64,000 nt of DNA, taken from Capillidium heterosporum. Lineage: Eukaryota; Entomophthoromycota; Entomophthoromycetes; Entomophthorales; Capillidiaceae. The stretch lies in assembly GCA_016630905.1 (NCBI GenBank), contig WBMQ01000006.1, positions 372,001 to 436,000 of the forward strand, in the 5' to 3' direction. The number at the start of each line of letters is the position of its first letter. The stretch's first letter is position 1. Positions 26,331 to 36,992 of the stretch are shown in pieces. Below the pieces are notes generated by a model. It was not told where the DNA came from. It worked only from the letters and a program-made list of their open reading frames with translations, and ran no database searches. A program made the position numbers and the translations under genes.

Positions 26331-27323
26331 ATTAGTCTTTTTTGGATATAATGTGTATCGGATGGGAGGACGCTTATCCATACTTTACTAACTGACTTTT
26401 TAATACTTTCAATTATATATAGAGCTATTTTATTCTAATGCCTGAGTTCCTATTTTTAAAAGATTTACTTTGAGTTAAACTATCTAATTTTGAGTATATT
26501 TATGATGTTGCATATATATAGCGGATTTCAAAAATGTATGCTTTTATAGTAAATGTATAGTTCAGTATCACTAAAAGAAAGAGTTGAGTAATCAAAAGTT
26601 TACACTACAACACTTATGTCTTTCCTATATAAGCTTATCAGAGTATTTAACGCTTTCTTTTTTCAAACTGCTTACAGGTGTATAAAAAGTAAAATTTACT
26701 ACACTATGTTACATATACATTTCTTTTTGTCAATATATCAAGTCTTACTAGATGTACTGCAAGCCAAAATTATTAGATATGTTGATCGAGCTGAAACTTT
26801 ATTTGTAAGTTCAAAGTAGGATGAAGTTGATGCGAATGGGATAGTATCATTGATTCTTTAATTAAATACAGCTATATATTTGACTTGGTCAAATTGCTTT
26901 ATGGAACAAGGGTACGAGAGATATCAAAGTAAAAAAGTAACTCAAATACCAGCTTTGTAATCTCGGTACTATTTTCATTTAGCTTTTACTATTGTATAGA
27001 AACTATTTGGTATGTCAAGGATGGGGATGGTGACTAATCCATCTTCAAGAAGCTTTGGATGGCGTATCTGCAAATTAAACACTATTTAATCTTGGATACC
27101 TGTCTTTATTTTCAGTTTGGAAGGGAAGCTTTCCCTGTGAGGCCAGTTTGGCCAAATCATAGAATTTTGGTTTTAAATGTACCAAACTCATTTAAATAAA
27201 ATTTGCTAACTTGAGTAACCAACTTGTACCGTCAACACTGGAAATCTAGTATCATCAAATTACCTTCTTTTCCATCACCAAAGATCTAAACTGCAACTTT
27301 CAAAGAGAATCCTTTTAACTTCA
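26331..27323. other. Intergenic
   Basis: AT-rich. A 67-aa ATG frame at 26616-26819 is low-complexity AT-rich sequence with no recognisable content and is not called. Confidence 0.5.
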
Positions 27324-28707
27324 ATGTCTGACAACCACCTAACAGCAGTGTCTAAATTTACCCATCAGTTTCAAGTCGGGTACCCACCGAACCAACTATG
27401 TATATTTGACTTAACCAATACCCAAATCTTAAATTCTGCTGAAAATCTAAACATAACTATTCAACAGGTAGTCTTAATTTTACTGTTTTGTTAAAAAATT
27501 AAATTTAAACTTTAAAAATAGCTATTACAGCCTAAGGATATAGAAGGAAGTTTAAAATACCTACCTAGCGTACAGTATTGTAAGAATTTTTTGAAACGAT
27601 GGATAGACAAGTTGGAATACAACAAAGTAAATTTAAACGAAATGAGCATTAATTTAAACAAAAAATATAACTTTTGTAGCTGGAAGTTTTAGAAGACTTC
27701 TACGAAGTGTACACCGAACTGTTGGTGAATAAGGGATGGTAAGCTAAGATTTTGTAATGGGAAAATTTTAATTTTGTTTTTGATAGATCAACCTTTCATC
27801 TACAAAACTTACCATCTACCTACGAACGAAGGAGATAGGACAATTCTAGTAAAGGAAAGTAGTAGCTTAATAGTGGAGGGCACGACTGGGTTGAGAACCT
27901 GGTATTTTTAATTTATTGAAGTCATACTAATGTATCCTTCAGGCAAGCTAGGTAAACTTTATTACAAGTAATAGCTTCAATTTTAAACTTTCCTACCTAG
28001 CTTAAAGTTAGGCGATTACCTCTTAACTTATCCAGGTAAAGTATTTATAACTATGTTTCGAATATTGTTAATTTTCCTATTTTAAAATAGAACTTGTAAA
28101 AGATAAGAAAGTCTTGGAGTTAGGCTCGGGCTGTGGTTACTTAGGGCTCTTAATATCAAAACTCGACCCCACTTCAACTAAACTAACCGATTTTGACCCC
28201 AATGTCTTGACTTTACTTAACAAAAACGTAGCTTTAAATAGTTGTGAAAAGGAAGTTGAAATACGGCAATGGAACTGGTTGGATTTTGAAGAGAATTCTC
28301 AAGAATACATGAAGGATTTGGAATTGGATGTTATCGTTGGTTGCGATATAGTAACTTTTATTCCTATATTTTCTATTTAACCAAATCGAAATTCATTTTT
28401 AAATATAGACTTATGAGCCAGTTCTCCTATCCTACTTGGTCGACGTGTTGAAGGTATGTTTTGTAGAATCAAAGGTGAAGTTGGTACTTTTATCGTGTAC
28501 CAATAGGAATCCCACTACTTTTAACAGGTTTGTGGGGTTGATAGGTAATATCTATAGTTGCTATATGAACACTTAAATTTTTTAAATATAGATGCTGTCG
28601 ATATATGGCGAGTTGAGATGGAAGTTTTAAAAATGGAGCCTAAAGTTGTTTACTACGTGGAGGATACTATAAGTCAAGTTATGCTGGTAAAGCTTCTACC
28701 AAAATAA
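27324..28707 (+). CDS. Efm3/EEF2KMT-like protein-lysine methyltransferase
   Basis: About eight exons from ATG 27324 to TAA 28707. The N-terminal FAM86-type domain (QVGYPPNQLCIFDL, KYLPSVQYCKNFLKRWIDKL, LEVLEDFYEVYTELL, GTTGLRTWQAS) leads into the Rossmann methyltransferase core with SAM motif VLELGSGCGYLGLL, acidic LTDFDPNVLTLL, the NWLDF and IVGCDI motifs, and a C-terminal FVGLID...AVDIWRVEMEVL. Family members trimethylate a lysine of eEF2 near the diphthamide. The frame moves by +1 at about 27728-27739, next to a splice donor: one extra base compared with its paralogous exon at 24.6 kb. This is the only copy in the window with a complete methyltransferase core. The partial copies at 24.2 kb and 10.9 kb suggest repeated local duplication. 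Confidence 0.82.
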
Positions 28708-29358
28708 AAGGTATGTTTAAATTCTGAAGGTGTTAGATGCAAAGACTATTGAAATGAAAACAAGATGTAATAGGTGCTAGATCTGGATAAATTTGATATT
28801 TATAGTTAAGATTTTTTGGCTTTAACTATCGTTCCAATCTATTTGCATTTGTATACAATTTATATATATAACTTTTTAGCTTATTTTTGCTTCAACTAGG
28901 TTACTAATTAGATTTACAATCCAATATCCTCCTCTATACCAATAACCTAAACCTCCAAAACTAAAATTTATTCATCTTACACCAACAAGTTCCCCAGTTA
29001 TCAATTTTTCCAATCCTACATCTGTAAAATAAGTACTCTGTTTCTACTAACATTTCTTACCTTTTGTAGTATGAAGGAAATTTTGACACGGTCTTCAGAA
29101 TTACTAATTTCACTTAAACTACAAAAGTAAATTATCCCCAAAGGTTTTCAATAACTGATTGCATCGGTCAGGTAAGGTTTATTATAAACCCACCACTACA
29201 TTAACACAGTTGATATAAATCAATCACTATAAAAACTCAGCCATTTTCATAGTATTGGAATCTTACTTTGCATTTTACACTAGTTCATTTGAAAAATTGA
29301 AATGATATATATTTCTACAGAAGAAAGAGAGGCATCCAATGGAAATATCGGATAAAAT
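28708..29358. other. Intergenic, upstream of tRNA-Ser
   Basis: AT-rich, no gene seen. Confidence 0.55.
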
Positions 29359-29440
29359 GACACTTTGGCCGAGCGGTTAAGGCGTGAGCCTAGAAAGCTC
29401 ATGGGGTTTCCCCGCGCAGGTTCAAATCCTGCAGGTGTCG
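29359..29440 (+). tRNA. tRNA-Ser (anticodon AGA)
   Basis: An 82-nt cloverleaf with a long variable arm, characteristic of class II tRNA-Ser. The 5' acceptor arm GACACTT pairs with AGGTGTC (29433-29439), and G at 29440 is the discriminator base. The A box contains TGGCCGAGCGG. The anticodon stem TGAGC/GCTCA encloses loop CTAGAAA, giving anticodon AGA. The variable arm is formed by GGGG/CCCC, and the T arm is GCAGG TTCAAAT CCTGC. There is no intron. It closely resembles yeast tRNA-Ser(AGA) and should read UCU and, through inosine, UCC and UCA-type codons. Confidence 0.96.
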
Positions 29441-29446
29441 TCATCC

Positions 29447-29451
29447 TTTTT
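29447..29451 (+). terminator. RNA polymerase III T-run terminator
   Basis: Five consecutive T residues begin seven bases after the tRNA-Ser 3' end, the usual Pol III stop signal. A second T-run follows a few bases later. Confidence 0.7.
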
Positions 29452-30731
29452 AATTTTTATCAAGAACATATCGACAAAGGTGTGTATGGAGCTTGACGAT
29501 TCTCAACACACCTGTCTCTTATAATCTTAATGAGAGTTGTATTCATTTTTGCAACTGTGTTTGGATCTAACTTGGATGATATGCTAAAAGTGAAGGCTAA
29601 GAAGACTTTTTATCAAAAGTTTATAGAAGGTTGGTTTATATAGCTCTGTTCACCTTTGATATTGCCCTAGCCTATGCTCCATAGTTAATCAAGGACTGAT
29701 ATTGGTGCTATCATGAAAGCCAACCAATTTAATCACTAGCATCCTGAAAAATTTACCAATCCATCACCTAGTAAAAATAGGACTTTTGAAACCAAGTATC
29801 GCAACTAATGGTTGTAACAAGTTTATATCTAGATATTGTACGGCTTAGGATAGTAATATGAATCATAGTTTACTAAATGCTTTATTGAAAATAATATTTG
29901 AATAAATCGGATCGGAGGAAAAAAAGCTTTGAAGTCCGTCCTAACTTTAGTATGATATGTCAATGTGACTTTAGCTAATTGTATACGTATCTAATTAATA
30001 ACATAGCATAATAAGGCAACATATAGTGACTACAAAATTCCTTTGAAGCAATCAATCTCAACCTCAATTCAGATGCTCAACTTCTTTTAAAAACTACGGA
30101 AAGACATAGTGCTTCATCCTATTAGATAACTACCCTGGTATCTATCTTGAGGTGATTTTAAAAATTTTGGATAGTGATGGTGTCCATACCCTTGTGAGCC
30201 TATTGAGCCATACTATCAGGCGAGCATAACGAATTCAAGTATCCGATCACTAGAGTTAATTTTATTGCAACATCATATATCAGCCCTTTCCTTCAATCAA
30301 TTAGCTAGTCGTTCTTCTTATCAGGTGTCTCGGCAACAGTAGCATCATACTTTTACAACCAGTTTATGGCGTAGTATGTCCAAAGCTGAGGAATCTATAT
30401 GAACAAAACGAGAGACAAAAATATAACCTTTTCCATATCAAATTACTTTTAATACTTTTATAGTAAAGATCGAGTTAGTTTACAGTCATTTGTACACCTA
30501 GTCTGATCAAAACCTGGTAGTAGATATGACTAAATGATTCTTAGTAAGCTATTGATGTGCTTGTAAATACATTAAAATGTATATATTAAGTGTAAACAAG
30601 AAAAGTTTCTGAAAATTGCACTGGTGGTAGGCAGTCTGATAATAGTCATAAGGCATTTTAACTATAACGATAGCAAGTGTCATAGGTCGATTGAACTTTC
30701 ATCAAAGCGACTGAATCGTATATACAAAACT
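29452..30731. other. Intergenic, upstream region of protease 1
   Basis: No gene is supported. A 37-codon ATG frame near 29531 is not convincing. The stretch near 29905-29990 resembles one near 32759-32850, in the equivalent position upstream of the second protease gene, consistent with tandem duplication that included 5' flanking DNA. Confidence 0.45.
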
Positions 30732-30739
30732 TATAAAAG
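30732..30739 (+). promoter_or_regulatory. TATA box of protease 1
   Basis: TATAAAAG lies 42 nt before the ATG at 30781. The same element occurs 41 nt before the ATG of the second protease gene. Confidence 0.65.
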
Positions 30740-30780
30740 CCGTGAGATTCACAGCTTTACAAACAGAACACAATAGCAAT

Positions 30781-31598
30781 ATGAAAATTTCAATTTTAAG
30801 TTTAATCCTCGCAGCTTTAGTAGCTGGCCAAAACGAGCGCATCATCAACGGTGAAGAATCCATCCCCTTCAGCCACCCCTTTGTCGTATCTTTACAGAAT
30901 GACGGTGGTCACTTCTGCGGTGGTTCTATATTGGATCGAACTACCATAATAACGGCTGCCCACTGCTCTGATGAACTTCCCAGCGATGTCACCGTCAATG
31001 TACACCGCCACGACCTACGCAAAGATGCTTCCAAAGAACAGGGGGCTAGCTTGAAAGTAAAGCGTATCACCCCTCATCCCAGCTACGACAAGGATAACCT
31101 TACCTTTGATGTTGCCGTTTGGAAGCTTTCAGCCCCTATCCCTAACAATATCAAAATCGAGTTTGTAACTTTGGATACTAAATCTTTAGGTAACCAGGAA
31201 GGTCTGAAGACTACTGCTGTAGGTTGGGGTCGTACCAACCCTGATGATTTGTACACTTTATCACCAGTCTTGCGCGAAGCTGTTTTACCCGTATATAACT
31301 TCAACACTTGTAACAAGGCCTACGGAAACTTCCTCAAGCCCCAGCATCACATCTGTGCCTGGTTACAAAGAGGGGCTAAAGAGTAAGTTTGGTTTTCTAG
31401 CTTGTTATTAATATTTTTGTAGGTACCTGCAACGGGGATTCCGGTTCTCCACTGTTTATTAAGCAGGGTGATAACATCCAGATCGGTATTGTCAGCTTTG
31501 GTACCAGTTTAAAGTGCTTGGTACCAGAGGAGCCAGTTGTATTCTCCAAGGTTAATACTTATGCCGCTTGGATCAAGCAACAGCAAGCTAAACCTTAG
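30781..31598 (+). CDS. Secreted S1A serine protease, chymotrypsin-like (copy 1)
   Basis: ATG 30781 (an upstream GTG is not a start). A signal peptide (MKISILSLILAALVAG) and a very short propeptide ending in ER precede IINGEESIPFSHPFVVSLQ. The catalytic residues are seen as His in TAAHC, Asp in FDVAVWKL and Ser in CNGDSGSPLF, the last in exon 2 (31423-31598) after a 40-nt intron. The residue six before the catalytic serine (position 189 in chymotrypsin numbering) is Ser rather than Asp, and SFG replaces SWG, so chymotrypsin-like rather than trypsin-like specificity is expected. Exon 1 is 602 nt, one more than the intact paralogue (601). The extra base lies at 31358-31360, where ICAGYKEG is written GCC-T-GGT. 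The product is probably an extracellular digestive or host-degrading protease. Confidence 0.88.
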
Positions 31599-33544
31599 CT
31601 TTTATAATAAATTCATGTCTACTGCCTTCAGTTTTTATACTGACAACTTTTTGCAATTGTTTTGTATAAATGGTGAATATTATAGTTAATATACATGAAC
31701 ATATTCAAGAATAACTTTGAACTATTATAATAGATAGTTTTACTTTTATTAGTTTCTAAAATTTATTTATAGCTTTTACAATTTGACAATATGCATAAGG
31801 TTTTAAAGGTATATTTAGATCAACTTATGAAAAGTAAGACATAATAAATTCTGACTTTCTGATGTACAAGAAGCTAGGTACTGTAATGATGTAATATTGA
31901 AAGTATATCCGTACTTGACTAAAAGTTTTAATATTATCCTACATCAATAAGACTATATTGAAAAGGAGTTGGGTTATTTATGAGGATGTATGTAAAGTTG
32001 ATAAAAATATACCCAAATTGATGGTAAAATGTTTTTAAAGTCGAAGGATTTAAGAAACTGTATATATATGCAATTTATAAATTGTTGCTCTGAACCATCT
32101 ATATCGCTTTCCTTGATCGCAGAATACCAGCAATAGCTTCTTAAATTGACAAGCAAATGCAATGAAGCTTTGAGCTTTTTCATAATGGGCTACAAAAGTG
32201 TATTTTATCGAACATCTGAAACTATACTGATCAAAGAGGTGGAAAGGATGGATGTGAAGGAATTGTGTTGATTGATTTGGTTATAGAGCAGAACGTGTTC
32301 TCAGTGATAGTGGTTTAGAGATCTTAGCTTAGCTATTGAGGTTCTTCTACCTTTCAACTTTAGGTGATCAGCATCTATCGATTTAAAAAGTAAATTGCGG
32401 ATATAAAAATAATATTACAATAGTATAGTTACTTATTATATAATAATACAAATTTATATTCAATGATGTTATTTTCAAAAGTCAAATTTAGTTCTCTTAG
32501 TTTTTATAAATTATTTCTACTAAAAGTCAATTCCTATCAACAATCCTCCAAATCTAAACAATTTGATCTATAGTGATCAAATTGGAGCACTACATCGATT
32601 CTTATCAACTTCACATTCAAATAATTTATTTCATCAATTAAATTAAAGTTATATATAAGCCTAGTTATATTTTTTCACTGAAGTCAAGCTGGAAAGTGTT
32701 GGAAATTTTTGACTTTTTATAGCGACATTTGAGTCTCACTATCAAAATGATATGAAAAGACGGATCGGAGAAGGTAGTTTGGTTTCGAAGCCCTACTCAG
32801 TTTTAGTGTAGGATACAAATGCTCTTTTAGTTAAAGGTACGATTATACAGTGACTATTATAACCACTCAGATATCAAGTGCTTAACTTTAGTAAACTATA
32901 GTGCACTAAATTTATTTTACAGGTGGTAGAATTCGCCATCTCATGGCAGCTCCAGTACATATCATAGGACATACATCCACATTTTATTTGCTCTAGTTTA
33001 GGTAAGTTGCAAATTAATTGATGAAGGTAATATCGATGCTCTTAGGTATCCGAAAACTTTTGCTACCGATTATTACAAAGAATGCAATCAGTTAGTTGCT
33101 TGAGCAGTTTCATCGTATAAATATCCTTTTTATAGTGAGCCTTTGATTAATTAAAAGCTATTTATTCCCTTTAAATTCTACAAATACATTTGCAACGCAT
33201 TTTATCAAGATGCTTTCAATAATAAAGCTATAAAGTGACTATAATCCAACGGATAGTAGGATTCGACTTTTTTACTTTAAATTGATAGTAGTATTTTTTA
33301 ATAATTTATACATAGGATTTGATCAAAATATAATATAAAACAGAACCAGAAAATCTTTAATAATCATAAGTTTTACTATAATATGCTAAAACATACACAA
33401 AGTAAAAGTTGAGAATTTTACTAGAGGTGATTTTAATTTATGAGTGGCTTGATGCTTGCCATAGGGTTCTTTAATCATCACAATACCCAACATCATACAT
33501 CTGTGTCACCTTCACAAAAGTATTTCAAATTCAAGCCCAAACTA
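31599..33544. other. Intergenic between protease copies 1 and 2
   Basis: AT-rich. A 69-aa minus-strand ATG frame at 31974-32183 is not convincing. The 5'-flank similarity to the copy 1 upstream region lies near 32759. Confidence 0.5.
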
Positions 33545-33552
33545 TATAAAAG
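33545..33552 (+). promoter_or_regulatory. TATA box of protease 2
   Basis: TATAAAAG 41 nt upstream of ATG 33593, matching the spacing in copy 1. Confidence 0.65.
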
Positions 33553-33592
33553 CAGTGCAGTTTCCTCAATTCATCGCTAAAATACTGTTGAA

Positions 33593-34411
33593 ATGAAGTT
33601 TTTACCATTCAATTTGGTCCTTGCCGCTTCGGTAATCAGTCAACAAGAACGTATCATCAACGGTGAGGAATCAATCCCCTTCAGTCACTCCTTTACAGTA
33701 TCTCTACAACAGAACAATGGCCACTTTTGCGGTGGTTCACTATTGGACCGAACTACCGTTTTAACTGCTGCTCACTGCTCATACGTAAATCCCTCCAAAG
33801 TAACTGTCAACGTACATCGTCACAACCTCGATAAGGAAGCTAAAGACGAGCAAGGTGCTAGCTTAGCTGTCAAAAGGGTTACCCGTCACCCCAGCTACAA
33901 CAAAGATACTTTGACCTTCGATGTCGCCGTTTGGAAACTTTCAGCACCTATACCCAGAAACATCCAAGTCGAGTTCATAGCTTTAGATTCCGAATACCTA
34001 GGTAACCAAGAGGGTTTGGCAGCCACTGCAGTGGGATGGGGTCGTACTGATCCCAACGACCACTTCAAGTTATCTTCAGTCTTACTTGAAGCAGTACTAC
34101 CGGTTTATAACTTTGACGCCTGTAATGATGCTTATAGTGGATCCCTTCAACCTCAACATCACATCTGTGCTGGCTACAAGGAGGGTTTTAAATGTAAGCT
34201 TAGCAACACATATAAATTCTAATTGATATTTTTAGCCACCTGTACTGGGGATTCAGGCTCCCCACTGTTTGTCAAAAGAGGCGGGAATATCCAGATTGGT
34301 ATCGATAGCTTCGTTACCAACTATACGTGTCTAGTACCAGGAGCTCCTCCAGTATTCTCCAAAGTTAGTACTTATGTCGACTGGATCAAGAAAGAGCAAG
34401 CTAAATCCTAG
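33593..34411 (+). CDS. Secreted S1A serine protease, chymotrypsin-like (copy 2, intact)
   Basis: Two exons, 33593-34193 and 34236-34411, with a 42-nt intron between them, give 258 aa. The intron sits at the same place as in copy 1, just before the catalytic serine. A signal peptide (MKFLPFNLVLAASVIS) precedes QQERIINGEES, and Arg-Ile is the activation cleavage point. The triad is His (TAAHC), Asp (FDVAVWKL) and Ser (CTGDSGSPLF). Position 189 is Ser, pointing to cleavage after large hydrophobic residues rather than Arg or Lys. Conserved cysteine pairs are present. This is the only copy of the three whose frame is uninterrupted, and it serves as the reference for judging the other two. Confidence 0.92.
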
Positions 34412-35808
34412 TTTTGAAATAAAGAATATTTTTCTACTTATTGTATAACTTGCTTAGTTTAAATAGATATGTATTTATACTTCAGAGGATCTTTGAAACG
34501 TTATCAATAGATTATTAGCCTATTTGATGAATTTAGTAGGGTAGCTATATAACTGTAAATCCTCAATAGAATACAGAACAGCTATTCTACTACATAAGCT
34601 TAATATATATTTTACTATTACCTATAAAATTTTATTTCTGAAAGACGCCTTTCAAAAAGCTATACACAGTATCTTTAGAAATATAGACACTGTCATCGCT
34701 TTGCCCAAATCCTATCAACCAACGAGTCAAAGCTGTAGTTTTTTGCCCAGTCTATTTAAACTACAATCTACAACGTCCGTTTGAATAGCATCAAGCTTTT
34801 TTTTGCACTATATTCTTCACTTGGATATTTTCCCAGCATGTTGCTAGGACAAGATTAAGGTTTCTAGATTTTATATACATTATTATTTCAATCAACTGAA
34901 TCTCCAAAGCTTCCATTTTATTGGTACACTCTCAATTTATCCATCTTTGAAAGCTTGTACTTGACATCTAACATGACCGCAGTGGTAGCGTAGATATAAG
35001 TTGTAGTTTGGTGGTTTTGTAACAAATATCATGTAAGCCATCATACTTAAACTCCTATCGCATTAATTTTATATTAAATAGGTTGTAAATGTACTAGATG
35101 GAGATTGCATCGACACTATTGATAGTCCGAGAGCTCTGTATCGGCCTAACTGCTATAAATTCAATAATCACACATTTGAGCAGTTGTGATGGGAATTGCA
35201 AGTTCAACTACATATATTTATATCAGTTATAGGTCTGATAAATTGATAAGTTGCCTATTCCTTTCAAATTTAATAGGTACCTTTGAAGAGCACCACGTCA
35301 TATAGTTTTTACAGTATCCCTGTGACGTTACATACCATTAATCTATCGAGGAACTATTTTGACACATGAGCAATAAAATCTTGGAATTCTCTACTATAAA
35401 TTAGCTTTGCTACTTTTAAGTAAATAAAAGACTGACTTATAATCATCTGTTTATATACCATGATCAAAGCTGAGTAGTTGGCATGACTGCAGGATTAGAA
35501 CGACGATAGAATTTCTACCGTGGCTGCACTAAAATAGCTATATTGAACTCATAAAACGTCAGGAAGTATTCTCCTTTACCAGGTGTTCAACAATGTATAT
35601 AGTAACGTTTGTATTTATTGGGCTTCTTTATTTACAATTAAATAATAATAAAGTTCAATTTAAATGGGATACATGTGGCTTCCAGCAGACAAATAGTTTT
35701 CTCACATAGAGGTAGCCTGACTATAATCACAGGATTCTTTAGCTGGTGTGACAGTAGATGTCATGGTATGACTACCATCAGTATAACTTTGCCATCAAAC
35801 CCGATACC
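34412..35808. other. Intergenic between protease copies 2 and 3
   Basis: AT-rich, no gene seen. Confidence 0.5.
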
Positions 35809-35816
35809 TATAAAGG
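35809..35816 (+). promoter_or_regulatory. Probable TATA box of protease 3
   Basis: TATAAAGG lies 51 nt before ATG 35860. A second AT-rich candidate is closer (about 35837), but spacing in the paralogues favours this one. Confidence 0.45.
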
Positions 35817-35859
35817 TGGCGCCGTCTACCCAAATTTATAAACAGAACAATACAATAAA

Positions 35860-36676
35860 ATGAAACTTTTAACCCTAAGTTTAATCTTTTCCGCTTTAGT
35901 AACCGGTCAGAACGAGCGCATCATTAACGGCCAGGAATCCATTCCATTCAGCCATCCTTTTGTTGTCTCCCTGCAGAATTCCAAAGGTCACTTTTGTGGT
36001 GGCTCCATCTTAGATAGCACTACCATCATAACAGCAGCTCATTGCTCCCAAGTCCTCCCTTCCGATGTCACTATCAATGTGCACCGCCACGATCTACGTA
36101 AGGACGTCGATGAAGAGCAGGGAGCTAGCTTAAGGTAAAGCGCGTAACCCCCCACCCCAACTACTCTAGAAGCACTTTAACCTTTGACGTTGCGGTTTGG
36201 AAGCTTTTCGCTCCCATCCCCAGTGAGATTCAAGTTGAATTTGTAAAGCTGGATTCGAGTGTTTTAGGTAACCAAGAGGGATTAGCTACCACAGCTGTAG
36301 GCTGGGGTCGTACCGATCCTGATGACTTGTATACAGTCATCACCTGTTTTGCGTGAAGCCATTCTACCAGTTTATAACTTCAACGCTTGCAATACTGCTT
36401 ACAGCAGTTTCCTTAAACCTCAGCATCATATATGTGCTGGTTACAAGGAGGGTTTAAAGAGTAAGTTTAATTGCTTAAATGATTCTAATTTCTTATAGGT
36501 GTCTGTAACGGAGACTTCAGGTTCCCCATTGTTCGTCACACAAAACAGGCAATATTCAAGTTGGCGTCGCCAGCTTCGTGCCAAATGACAAGTGTCTCGT
36601 TGCTGAAGCTCCTAGTGTCTATTCCAAGATTAGTACGTATGTTGCTTGGATTAAGCAACAGCAAGCTAGACCTTAA
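35860..36676 (+). pseudogene. S1A chymotrypsin-like protease, copy 3, frame disrupted
   Basis: Same architecture as copies 1 and 2: signal peptide MKLLTLSLIFSALVTG, ER-IINGQESIPF activation site, HFCGGSIL, TAAHC, FDVAVWKL, and an intron (36461-36498) before the GDSGSP-type active-site block. The ordered frame is broken by about four single-base changes relative to copy 2: one loss soon after the GASL segment and three gains further on. Exon 1 keeps its normal length, while exon 2 is two bases longer than in the paralogues. The residues on either side of each break remain well conserved. The copy is therefore either a very young pseudogene or an intact gene with consensus errors, like several other genes in this window. 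All three triad residues can still be located. Confidence 0.7.
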
Positions 36677-36992
36677 CTTTGGGTGGAAGGGTACAGGTTT
36701 ACTTGTAAAGTAGTGCGATTAACATAAATAAATATGTTTGGATATACTACAGTTGTTATTTAAGATGTTATTAAATATACGTTTATCTACTTTGCAAGTA
36801 AGAAGTTATATTTGGTCCAAGATAGCCTCAATAGAACTTTGTTACGGAATACCATCTTTTATATTCCACACTTAGTACTATCAAACTCTTGCTTAAACTA
36901 TAATGCACTACTCAAATCTAATACCATATATATAACCTTTATTGACTAGCTGTTTGATATATTCAAAAGTAAAACTCAACTTGCTCACTCAA
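36677..36992. other. Convergent intergenic region
   Basis: Short AT-rich gap between protease 3 and the 3' end of AMP deaminase. Nothing is seen. Confidence 0.6.

Noticed and set aside
26616-26819. 67-aa plus-strand ATG frame
   Set aside because: Phe/Ile/Tyr-rich translation typical of AT-rich noncoding DNA.
28466-28478. 13-nt intron in the Efm3-like gene
   Set aside because: The GTATGTTTTGTAG segment is in frame and open; reading through gives a normal methyltransferase strand.
30742-30780. N-terminal extension of protease 1
   Set aside because: It begins with GTG. The ATG at 30781 gives a clean signal peptide and the right spacing from the TATA box.
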